Of a DNA stretch of 13,421 bases, positions 8,002-13,421 are shown in pieces. The stretch's first letter is position 1. Every line of letters begins with the position of its first letter. This stretch comes from Pseudomonadota bacterium. Lineage in GTDB: Bacteria; Pseudomonadota; Gammaproteobacteria; Steroidobacterales; Steroidobacteraceae. The notes beneath the pieces were generated by a model. It worked only from the letters and a program-made list of their open reading frames with translations. It made no database searches and had not been told where the DNA came from. Made by a program: the position numbers and the translations under genes. Where the stretch lies: assembly GCA_003242495.1 (NCBI GenBank), contig QGUO01000046.1:1-13421 (forward strand), written 5' to 3'.

Positions 8002-8997
8002 ATGTCCGCTGCAGTCGAGAACCCGAATGCGCGCCCGCAGGCCCGGATGAGTTATCTCGAGGCGCTCGTGCAGGCGCAGATCGAGGAGCTAGAGCGCGAC
8101 GAGCGCGTCATCCTCATGGGGGAGGACATCGCCGTATACGGAGGCGGCAAGCTCGTCGAGCGATTCGATGCGAGCCGGATCTGGAGCATGCCGATTTCCG
8201 AGACCAGCTTTACCGGCGTCGGCATCGGTGCGGCGCTCACCGGGTTGCGTCCCATCGTGGACTTGAGCATCGCCAGCTTCATGTATCTGGCCTCCGACCA
8301 GATCATCAACCAGGCAGCCAAACTGCGCTTCATGACCGGGGGCCAGGTGGAGGTGCCGGTCGTGTTCCGGTGTTGCATGTACTACGGGAGCTCGATCGCC
8401 GCGCAGCATTCGGACCGGCCCTACCCCCTGTTCATGAACGTGCCGGGGCTGAAGATCATCACGCCCACGAGCCCCGCGGACATCAAGGGCCTGCTCAAGT
8501 CGGCCGTGCGGGACGACGACCCGGTGCTGATCTTCGAGGATACGAAGCTGTGGCCGCTCAAGGGCGACGTGCCGACCGATCCGGATTACCTGGTGCCCAT
8601 CGGCAAGGCAGACATCAAGCGTCCCGGCAATGACGCCACCATCCTGGCGATCGCAGGCGCCATGCGTCCCGCACTGGAGGCCGGCACACGGCTGGCCGAG
8701 GAAGGCATCTCCGTGGAAATCATCGATCCACGGACCCTGAAGCCCCTGGACACGCACACCCTTCTCGAATCGGTGGCGAAAACCGGTCGGGTGGTGCTGG
8801 TCGAGAATGCGCATCGCATGGCCAACGCCAGCGCGGAGATCGCCGCCCTGATCGTCGAGGAGGCGTTCGACTGCTTGAAGAAACCCATCGTCCGATTGAG
8901 CGCGCCGGACCTCCACGTCCCATTCAGCCCGGCGCTCGAAGAACGGTTTTATCCGACGACGGACGATATCGTCGCGGCCGTCAAACAGTTGCTGTAG
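8002..8997 (+). CDS. ThDP-dependent 2-oxoacid dehydrogenase E1, beta subunit, copy 1
   Basis: 331-residue beta subunit, partner of the alpha subunit just upstream (13-base gap; the gagg ribosome binding site overlaps the alpha stop codon). The ThDP-activating glutamate is Glu67 in PISET, and the active-site His is His136 in AAQHS. MGEDIAVYGGG at 39-49, GIGAALTGLRPIVD and GLLKSAVRDDDPV are standard. Two features are not. The loop before the active-site His, which in PDH and acetoin enzymes reads like RGPxG or RTPxGG, is here RCCMYYGSS (123-131). After the His the sequence is SDRPYPLF instead of the common SQSxEAWF. The same SDRP replacement occurs in the second beta copy. These residues line the substrate channel in known structures, so the acyl donor is probably unusual. 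The C-terminal domain (ending PFSPALEERFYPTTDDIVAAV) is complete. Confidence 0.93.
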   Translation: MSAAVENPNARPQARMSYLEALVQAQIEELERDERVILMGEDIAVYGGGKLVERFDASRIWSMPISETSFTGVGIGAALTGLRPIVDLSIASFMYLASDQIINQAAKLRFMTGGQVEVPVVFRCCMYYGSSIAAQHSDRPYPLFMNVPGLKIITPTSPADIKGLLKSAVRDDDPVLIFEDTKLWPLKGDVPTDPDYLVPIGKADIKRPGNDATILAIAGAMRPALEAGTRLAEEGISVEIIDPRTLKPLDTHTLLESVAKTGRVVLVENAHRMANASAEIAALIVEEAFDCLKKPIVRLSAPDLHVPFSPALEERFYPTTDDIVAAVKQLL

Positions 8998-9020
8998 CTC
9001 AACGGGGTCAAGGATCCGTC

Positions 9021-9260
9021 ATGACCGAAGTCATTCTGCCGAAATCCGGCATGGGAATCGAAGAAGGCACCCTGCAACGTTGGTTGAAAGCGGTGGGCGA
9101 TCGCGTGGAGGCAGGCGAGCCCCTCGCGGAAGTCGAAACCGCCAAGGCGATACAGGAGGTCGAGGCGCCGGTCAGCGGCACCCTGAGGGAGATCCTGTGC
9201 GCGGAAGGCGAGACGGTTGCAGTGAACTCGGCCATCGCCGTGATCGATGACGCATCATGA
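9021..9260 (+). CDS. Free-standing lipoyl (biotinyl/lipoyl-attachment) domain protein
   Basis: 79 residues forming one lipoyl domain and nothing else. It starts LPKSGMGIEEGTL, the typical first strands of E2 lipoyl domains. It has the hairpin VETAKAIQEVEAP with the modified lysine at residue 42 (codon 9144), where most E2s read ETDKA, and it ends at the final strand AVIDDAS. There is no peripheral-subunit-binding domain and no acyltransferase core, so it can only carry an acyl or dihydrolipoyl group. It sits between E1 beta-1 (24 bases upstream; aagga ribosome binding site at 9010-9014) and the SDR, whose ATG overlaps its stop. It is the only complete lipoyl protein in the window and may serve both E1 pairs. 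Biotin instead of lipoate is possible in principle, but the biotin AMKM motif is absent and the E1 genes argue for lipoate. Confidence 0.9.
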   Translation: MTEVILPKSGMGIEEGTLQRWLKAVGDRVEAGEPLAEVETAKAIQEVEAPVSGTLREILCAEGETVAVNSAIAVIDDAS

Positions 9261-10141
9261 GTGAATCGAGCGCGGCGGTGCACGAGGTGTGGGACCCGCA
9301 AGGCGCGCCCGACGCCGTACGAAGTCTGTTCGACTTGAGCGGTAAGAAGGCGCTCGTCACGGGCGGGTCGATGGGCATCGGGCAGGCGGCGGCTCGGGTC
9401 CTGGCCGCGGCCGGCGCGGACGTCGCGATCGTGGATGTCGAGGAGGACCTGGGCGAGCGCGTCGCGGACGCCATCAGAGGGCTGGGGCGTGATTCGCTGT
9501 TCGTGCCGTGTGACGTGTCGGACGCCGAGCAGGTCGAGGCGGCGATCGCCGCGGTCGTGCAGCGTTTCGGACGGCTGGATATCGCCGTGAACAACGCCGG
9601 AATCATCCGTCTCGGCACGGACGAGAGCCTGGAGAAGGACGCTTGGGACCGGGTCATCGGCGTGAATCTCACCGGAACCTGGCTCTGCGCACGCGCGGAG
9701 ATGCGACAAATGATCCGGCAACAGCCAACGGAGGGAAAGATCATCAACATGGGATCGATCGCCGCGCTCATTGCCGCCAGCAACGGCGCCTACGATGCCT
9801 CCAAAGCCGGCGTGGTGCACTTGACGAGGACCCTGGCCGCCTCCTGGGGCCGCTATAACATCAATGTCAACAGCATCAGTCCGGGGTATGTCGGCACCGT
9901 GTTCGGCCAACGTCGACCCGAGGACGAGCGACAGCGCCTTCGGAGCTTGACGCCCTTGGGACATGTTCAACGGTTGGCGGATCTGCACGGGCCCCTGCTC
10001 TTTCTGGCCTCGCGCGCATCCGATTACGTGACGGGACAGAACATCGTCGTGGATGGCGGTCATACACTGAGTACCTGGGTATTCCCGCCGGCGCGCGCTG
10101 TGCCGCCAAGAATCGGCCCGGCCGAAGAAATCGACGCTTGA
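9257..10141 (+). CDS. Short-chain dehydrogenase/reductase (classical SDR)
   Basis: 294-residue NAD(P)-dependent oxidoreductase of the classical SDR family. It shows the Rossmann glycine motif TGGSMGIG (35-42), Asp60 at the end of the second strand (favouring NAD(H) over NADP(H)), NNAG (112-115), Ser167, and Tyr179/Lys183 in YDASK. The end of the fold, YVTGQNIVVDGGH, is intact and is followed by about 20 extra residues rich in proline. An N-terminal extension of about 25 residues precedes the first strand. The ATG overlaps the lipoyl protein's stop (ATGA), implying translational coupling, so it probably acts on the group handled by the E1/lipoyl system, reducing a keto or oxidising a hydroxyl group. 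Alternative roles are a diol/acetoin-type dehydrogenase or tailoring of the peptide product. Substrate is not predictable from sequence. Confidence 0.92.
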   Translation: MSESSAAVHEVWDPQGAPDAVRSLFDLSGKKALVTGGSMGIGQAAARVLAAAGADVAIVDVEEDLGERVADAIRGLGRDSLFVPCDVSDAEQVEAAIAAVVQRFGRLDIAVNNAGIIRLGTDESLEKDAWDRVIGVNLTGTWLCARAEMRQMIRQQPTEGKIINMGSIAALIAASNGAYDASKAGVVHLTRTLAASWGRYNINVNSISPGYVGTVFGQRRPEDERQRLRSLTPLGHVQRLADLHGPLLFLASRASDYVTGQNIVVDGGHTLSTWVFPPARAVPPRIGPAEEIDA

Positions 10142-10154
10142 TCCCGTCGAGGCT

Positions 10155-10193
10155 CGAACGCACCCGCGCCTCACGCCGACGCGCGTGCGTTCG
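10155..10193 (+). terminator. Hairpin after the SDR gene, candidate terminator
   Basis: Left arm cgaacgcac (10155-10163) pairs perfectly with gtgcgttcg (10185-10193). After one C-C mismatch, four more GC pairs (10165-10168 with 10180-10183) extend the stem, leaving an 11-base loop. It begins 14 bases after the SDR stop. No T tract follows. Position supports an operon end between the SDR and the second E1 pair. Confidence 0.42.
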
Positions 10194-10556
10194 GCTGCCC
10201 GACCATGCACGGCTGGGTGACGTCGCCGCGGGGCTTCGGCCGAGAGGAAAAACGGCCCAACAATCACACAATCCTACTCTGACACCCGCCGCGCTCCGTG
10301 TCTGGCGTCGGCCGCGTTCGCGGATCCAGCCCGGGAGAGGTGCCGCTCGACCGTGCGGCAAGGTTCTGAAAGTACGCGTATTTCGAGATGAGTCCGGGCC
10401 GTGCGTCGCGGCGTTGATGCGTGCAGCCGGCCGCCTGCGCTCGTCGTTTCACAGCGCGCCAAGGAAGGGCTCTATCAAGCTTGCCGGATCGATGAGATGC
10501 TCGGGCCGTGCGATCAACAACCGCTGCCAGGTTTCCCGAGGCCGGGTACGGCGTTC

Positions 10557-10576
10557 GGCTGACTCCCGGGTCAGCC
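10557..10576. promoter_or_regulatory. 7-bp dyad before the second E1 alpha gene
   Basis: ggctgac (10557-10563) and gtcagcc (10570-10576) form a perfect inverted repeat around tcccgg. The dyad ends 52 bases before the GTG start of E1 alpha-2. It could be an operator or a leader stem-loop. Nothing clearly similar is seen in front of the first E1 pair. Confidence 0.3.
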
Positions 10577-10628
10577 ATGGCGTCGGAAGGCGATTCGGAG
10601 GAACCGTCCGGCACGATCGAGGTGCACC

Positions 10629-11612
10629 GTGAGAACGCGCTGCTCGATTCCGGAAAAGACGCTCCAGGAAATGATGCGCAGGATGCTCAGGATCCGGCTG
10701 TTCGAGGAGCGGGCATCAGACATCAGAGTGGAGGCGAAGCTGCCGGGCGTTCTGCACAATTGCATCGGTCAGGAGGCGGCGATCGTGGGCGCGTGCATGG
10801 CGCTGCGCGCGGACGATTTCCTCACCGGCAATCACCGTTCACACGGACATCCGATCGGCAAAGGCGTCTCTCTGGCGCCATTGATGGCCGAGTTGTTCGG
10901 GAAGCGGACGGGCGTGTGTCGCGGCAAAGGCGGCTCCATGCATCTGGCGGACTTCTCCGCCGGCAGCCTGGGTGAATCCGGCATCGTCGGCTCCTTGATG
11001 CCGGTGGCCGTCGGTGCAGGGCTGAGTGCGCGCCTGCGCGGCACCGATCAGGTGTGCCTCTGCTTTTTCGGCGACGGCGCCGCGAACTGCGGACCCTTTC
11101 ACGAGTCCTTGAATCTGGCTGCGATCTGGAAGCTGCCTGTGGTGTTCCTTTGCGAGAACAACGGATATGCGATCCACACACCGCAGGCCCAGACCACGGC
11201 CGTGGCCGATATCGCGCAACGTGCGCAAGGATACGGCATGCAAGGAGAAGTGGTCGATGGACAGGATGTCCTGGCGGTGCACGACCGGGTGGTCCACGCG
11301 GTCGCCCGGGCGAGAGACGGGTCGGGGCCTGCGCTGATCGAAGCCAAGACCTATCGGTACTGCGAACATTCCGAGTTTGGCGAACCCGCCGATCCGCCCC
11401 CGTATCGCAACGAGCAAGAGATCGCCTTCTGGCGGGCGCGGGATCCGATCGAACTGTTTCTCGGCCGGCTCGAAGCGTGGGGCGCTCTGACCCGGGAAGC
11501 GTTCGCGGCAATGAAGGCCGCGGTGAGAGCGGAAGTCGACGCCGCGGTGGCCTTCGCCCGGCAGAGCCCGGCGCCGGAGCCGCAAGCGCTCTGGGAAGAC
11601 GTGTTCATTTGA
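10629..11612 (+). CDS. ThDP-dependent 2-oxoacid dehydrogenase E1, alpha subunit, copy 2
   Basis: 327-residue paralogue of the alpha subunit at 6969. Cofactor motif: GDG 148-150, Mg ligand Asn153, ENNGYAI with Asn177-178; HRSHGH at 69-74 is identical to copy 1. Differences worth noting: GAANCG replaces the usual GAxNQG (Cys154 for Gln), and the loop after ENNGYAI reads HTPQAQTT, against TTSVERSH in copy 1. The cofactor residues are present, so it should be active, but with a substrate pocket unlike copy 1. Start: GTG at 10629 has a cgagg ribosome binding site 6 bases upstream; the next in-frame ATG, at residue 15, would cut the conserved first helix. The beta partner follows after 23 bases. 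The 487-base gap upstream suggests a separate promoter from the first E1 operon. Confidence 0.92.
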   Translation: MRTRCSIPEKTLQEMMRRMLRIRLFEERASDIRVEAKLPGVLHNCIGQEAAIVGACMALRADDFLTGNHRSHGHPIGKGVSLAPLMAELFGKRTGVCRGKGGSMHLADFSAGSLGESGIVGSLMPVAVGAGLSARLRGTDQVCLCFFGDGAANCGPFHESLNLAAIWKLPVVFLCENNGYAIHTPQAQTTAVADIAQRAQGYGMQGEVVDGQDVLAVHDRVVHAVARARDGSGPALIEAKTYRYCEHSEFGEPADPPPYRNEQEIAFWRARDPIELFLGRLEAWGALTREAFAAMKAAVRAEVDAAVAFARQSPAPEPQALWEDVFI

Positions 11613-11635
11613 CCCCCTCACGGGAGGGCGTTCTC

Positions 11636-12595
11636 GTGGCGGAGATGACCTACGCGGAAGCGGCCAAGCAGGCGATCGTGGAGGAGATGCGCCGGAACCG
11701 GCGCGTGTTCGTTCTGGGACAGGACGTGCAGACGGGCGCATACGCCGAGGTGCTGCCGGAGTTCGGACCCGAGAGAATTCGCAATACACCCATTTGCGAA
11801 GCGGGCTTTTATGGAGCCGGGATCGGCGCGGCCTTGACGGGCATGCGACCGGTGATCGAGGCGGCGTTCTCCACCTTTTGTTATTCGGCGATGGATCAGA
11901 TCGTCAACCAGGCGGCCAAGAGCCGCTACATGTTCGGCGGCCAGGCGAGCGTGCCCTTGGTCATACGCGCATTCGTTGCCTACACCGTCGCCTTCGCAGC
12001 CCACCATTCCGACCGGCCCTGGGGGCTTTTCGCGCAGGTGCCGGGGCTGAAGATCATCGTGCCCACCACGCCATACGACGTCAAAGGGCTCCTGATCTCC
12101 GCCATTCGGGATGGGAATCCCGTGCTGTGCTTCGACGATCTGACGCTGGCGAGCATGCGCGGCGACGTGCCCGAGGGGGAGTACACGATTCCCATCGGCC
12201 TGGCCGACGTCAAGCGGGTCGGATCCGATGTCACCGTGGTCGCGGTCGGAGGCGCCGTGCATCGCGCGCTGCACGCCGCCCGGATGCTCGAGGGCGACGG
12301 CGTGTCGGCAGAGGTCGTCGACATTCGTTCGGTCGCCCCGTTGGATCGGCGCACCATCCTGACGTCCGTGGCGAAAACCGGGCGGCTGATCGTGGTGGAT
12401 CCGGCGCCGGGCACTTGCAGTGTGGCATCGGAAGTGGCGGCAACGGTCGCCGAACAGGCCTTCACACGACTCAAGGCGCCCGTCGTCCGGCTGACTGCGC
12501 CTGACATTCCCGTCCCGTTCAGTCCGAATCTCGAGCGTCTGATGTTTCCGACCGGTGAGGATATCGTTCGCGCCGCCCGTGAGCTCATACACTGA
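11636..12595 (+). CDS. ThDP-dependent 2-oxoacid dehydrogenase E1, beta subunit, copy 2
   Basis: 319-residue beta subunit paired with the alpha subunit ending at 11612. Start: GTG at 11636 with a gggagg ribosome binding site 8 bases upstream; the frame stays open far upstream, but that stretch overlaps the alpha gene and is not protein-like, and the ATG at 11645 is too far from the site. The ThDP-activating glutamate is Glu55 in PICEAG; the active-site His is His124 in AAHHS. As in copy 1 the substrate loop lacks the RGPxG type of sequence (RAFVAYTVAF, 111-120) and the next residues are SDRPWGLF. Near the N-terminus LGQD replaces the common GED. The C-terminal transketolase-like domain is complete (RLTAPDIPVPFSPNLERLMFP). 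No further plus-strand gene follows; the 44 bases to the convergent gene hold no convincing hairpin. Confidence 0.92.
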   Translation: MAEMTYAEAAKQAIVEEMRRNRRVFVLGQDVQTGAYAEVLPEFGPERIRNTPICEAGFYGAGIGAALTGMRPVIEAAFSTFCYSAMDQIVNQAAKSRYMFGGQASVPLVIRAFVAYTVAFAAHHSDRPWGLFAQVPGLKIIVPTTPYDVKGLLISAIRDGNPVLCFDDLTLASMRGDVPEGEYTIPIGLADVKRVGSDVTVVAVGGAVHRALHAARMLEGDGVSAEVVDIRSVAPLDRRTILTSVAKTGRLIVVDPAPGTCSVASEVAATVAEQAFTRLKAPVVRLTAPDIPVPFSPNLERLMFPTGEDIVRAARELIH

Positions 12596-12639
12596 GGGGT
12601 GAACAGGCGTGAGCGTGGCGCGGACCGGTGGTCGCGGCG

Positions 12640-13104
12640 TTACGCGCTCGCGGGTATCTCCAGGAGCTCGACGACATTGCCGTCGGGATCACGCGCATAG
12701 GTTGCCTTCATGTGGGCGAACGCCTGAGGCGGGCAGTGGAATCGCACCCCAGCCTCACTGAGGCGCCGGTATGCCCCCTCGAGATCCGTCACTTCGACGC
12801 AGACATGACTGATGCCGTGGTCACACACCGGGGCGGACACATCCCTGGGACGTGGCGTCGGCGTCGCGAACTCGAACAGCTCGAGATACTGCGCGCCGGC
12901 CTGCAGCATGGCGCTGCGTCCGCGCGCGCCGGGCAATGCGGTGATGCGGTCGAGCGAGCCTGGTTGGAAGGCGTCCTGACGCAGCAGGCGCATCCCGAGC
13001 AGGTCGCAATAGAAAGCGATCGAACGGTCCAGGTCGCTGACCGACAGGCCTGCATGATGCAGGCCCTTGATCCGGGAGGCGTCCTGGGAAGGCTTGTGCT
13101 GCAT
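12640..13104 (-). CDS. VOC-family (glyoxalase/dioxygenase fold) protein
   Basis: 154-residue cytoplasmic protein made of two paired beta-alpha-beta-beta-beta modules, typical of glyoxalase I, extradiol dioxygenases, methylmalonyl-CoA epimerase and bleomycin-resistance proteins. Module 1: IKGLHHAGLSV with DLDRSIAFYCDLLGMRLL, then QYLELFEF. Module 2: GISHVCVEVTDLEGAYRRL to ARDPDGNVVELLEI. The likely metal ligands His17, Glu75, His100 and Glu146 are all present, so it is probably a metal enzyme and not just a binding protein. It is convergent with the E1 beta-2 gene and lies on the same strand as the E2 gene fragment upstream of it, with 139 bases between. The function is unknown: it could remove a reactive 2-oxoaldehyde, epimerise an acyl thioester, or be unrelated to the cluster. 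Confidence 0.88.
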   Translation of the reverse strand: MQHKPSQDASRIKGLHHAGLSVSDLDRSIAFYCDLLGMRLLRQDAFQPGSLDRITALPGARGRSAMLQAGAQYLELFEFATPTPRPRDVSAPVCDHGISHVCVEVTDLEGAYRRLSEAGVRFHCPPQAFAHMKATYARDPDGNVVELLEIPASA

Positions 13105-13135
13105 GGCGGGCCCTGGATGTCAGGCCGACGGGTTC

Positions 13136-13141
13136 ATTCTA
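13136..13141 (-). promoter_or_regulatory. Possible -10 element (TAGAAT) for the VOC gene
   Basis: On the minus strand TAGAAT matches the sigma-70 -10 consensus in five of six positions and lies 31 bases before the VOC ATG. No good -35 hexamer is found 16-18 bases upstream, so the call is weak. If real, the VOC gene is transcribed on its own. Confidence 0.3.
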
Positions 13142-13243
13142 GCGCGCAGCGGTGGACCGGGCGAGTGATCGCCAGGTGCGATGCCTGCCGCCAGCGGCCG
13201 CCGAGCGTGCTCACATGAGGGTGTCGATGCTGCACCGCCACGC

Positions 13244-13421
13244 TCATCCCTGCTCCGTCAACCAGGCCGGATCGCCCAGTAAGGCGGCCAGGGTGCGGGT
13301 GAACCGCGCGGCGTCGGCGCCATTGACGACGCGATGGTCGTAGCTCAGTGACAGCGGCAGCATCAGCCGCCAGTCGATGCCGTCCTCCTGCCCGCGCGTC
13401 GCTGTCCACCGGGTGCTCGAT
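13244..13421 (-). CDS. Dihydrolipoamide acyltransferase (E2) C-terminal fragment, 5' end outside the window
   Basis: The last 59 codons of a 2-oxoacid dehydrogenase E2 acyltransferase, reading leftwards from the window edge to a TGA at 13246-13244. The sequence RLMLPLSLSYDHRVVNGADAARF contains the E2 catalytic His in DHRVVNG and ends LLGDPAWLTEQG. The Asn where many E2s have Asp is normal for pyruvate dehydrogenase E2 of Pseudomonas and Azotobacter, as I recall. Full E2s are 400-650 residues, so most of the gene lies beyond the window. This enzyme moves the acyl group from a lipoyl arm to coenzyme A. It may belong to the same locus, as partner of the E1 pairs, or be an unrelated housekeeping gene at the boundary; the lipoyl part that would decide this is not visible. 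Confidence 0.82.
   Translation of the reverse strand, partial: SSTRWTATRGQEDGIDWRLMLPLSLSYDHRVVNGADAARFTRTLAALLGDPAWLTEQG

Larger units (their letters stand above)
10142..10628. other. 487-base intergenic region between the SDR and the second E1 pair
   Basis: No convincing gene: open frames here on both strands are arginine-rich or low in recognisable motifs and have no credible ribosome binding site. It holds the hairpin at 10155-10193, a somewhat A-rich patch (10246-10275, containing ggaaaaa), a near-palindrome centred on tacgcgta (10373-10380) and a dyad at 10557-10576. The length and the inverted repeats suggest it carries the promoter and control sites for the second E1 alpha/beta pair. 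I see no clear -35/-10 pair and no trace of a decayed gene or mobile element. Confidence 0.5.

Noticed and set aside
5847..8003. 718-codon open frame on the minus strand
   Set aside because: Covers the sigma, FecR and E1 alpha genes in antisense and has no recognisable motif. The sense genes are clear.
10494..10562. A 21-residue open frame (starting MLGPCDQQ) whose stop lies in the left arm of the 10557-10576 dyad, possible leader peptide
   Set aside because: No proper ribosome binding site and no codon run that would suggest attenuation; probably chance.
10138..10632. 164-codon plus-strand open frame in the intergenic region
   Set aside because: Composition is dominated by Arg and Ser, it overlaps the ends of both flanking genes, and no ribosome binding site or family resemblance is seen.
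12596..12639. Possible bidirectional terminator between the convergent E1 beta-2 and VOC genes
   Set aside because: Only short interrupted pairings (gagcg/cgctc and gacc/ggtc) can be drawn; no convincing stem.
1..13421. Mobile elements, CRISPR arrays, tRNA or rRNA genes
   Set aside because: I found no transposase motif, no terminal inverted repeats, no regularly spaced repeats and no tRNA-like TPsiC sequence; the similarity between parts of the NRPS A domains is ordinary domain paralogy.

Overview
The window is a high-GC stretch (roughly two thirds G+C by eye) of an accessory biosynthetic locus. The organism is probably a proteobacterium, perhaps a gammaproteobacterium. This rests on the FecI/FecR-type regulator pair and on a partial E2 acyltransferase whose DHRVVNGA motif resembles the pyruvate dehydrogenase E2 of Pseudomonas and Azotobacter. 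That assignment is tentative: there is no rRNA, tRNA or housekeeping marker, and no mobile element or CRISPR array.

Layout, left to right. (1) 1-5604, plus strand: the 3' part of a large nonribosomal peptide synthetase (NRPS) gene, entering the window inside an adenylation domain. The visible order is A(partial)-PCP-C-A-PCP-R. The second A domain reads as proline-specific (DVQFIAHVVK), and the protein ends in an NAD(P)H-dependent thioester reductase, so the product should leave as a peptidyl-prolinal or its alcohol or cyclised derivative. Two strong hairpins follow. (2) 5868-6763: a FecI-like ECF sigma factor translationally coupled to a FecR-like protein that consists only of the N-terminal cytoplasmic domain. 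(3) 6969-10141: four tightly packed genes for E1 alpha, E1 beta, a free-standing 79-residue lipoyl domain and a short-chain dehydrogenase, followed by a long hairpin. (4) 10142-10628: a 487-base gap without a convincing gene but with several inverted repeats. (5) 10629-12595: a second, diverged E1 alpha/beta pair. (6) 12640-13421, minus strand: a VOC-family protein and, at the edge, the C-terminal tail of a dihydrolipoamide acyltransferase (E2).

How the parts may work together (inference). The two ThDP-dependent E1 heterotetramers could each decarboxylate a 2-oxoacid, or cleave another C-C bond, and load an acyl or hydroxyacyl group on the single small lipoyl protein. The SDR would adjust a keto or hydroxyl group. 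The unit would be handed to the NRPS or to the reactive aldehyde it releases. The known precedent is the naphthyridinomycin/quinocarcin type of pathway, where PDH-like E1 and lipoyl/E2-like proteins supply a two-carbon unit to an NRPS that ends in a reductase. Here the E1 set is duplicated and the lipoyl protein has no acyltransferase core. Both E1 beta subunits have unusual substrate-loop sequences, so the substrate is unlikely to be plain pyruvate or acetoin handled canonically. This E1/lipoyl/SDR set beside a Pro-terminal reductive NRPS is the most novel-looking part of the window.
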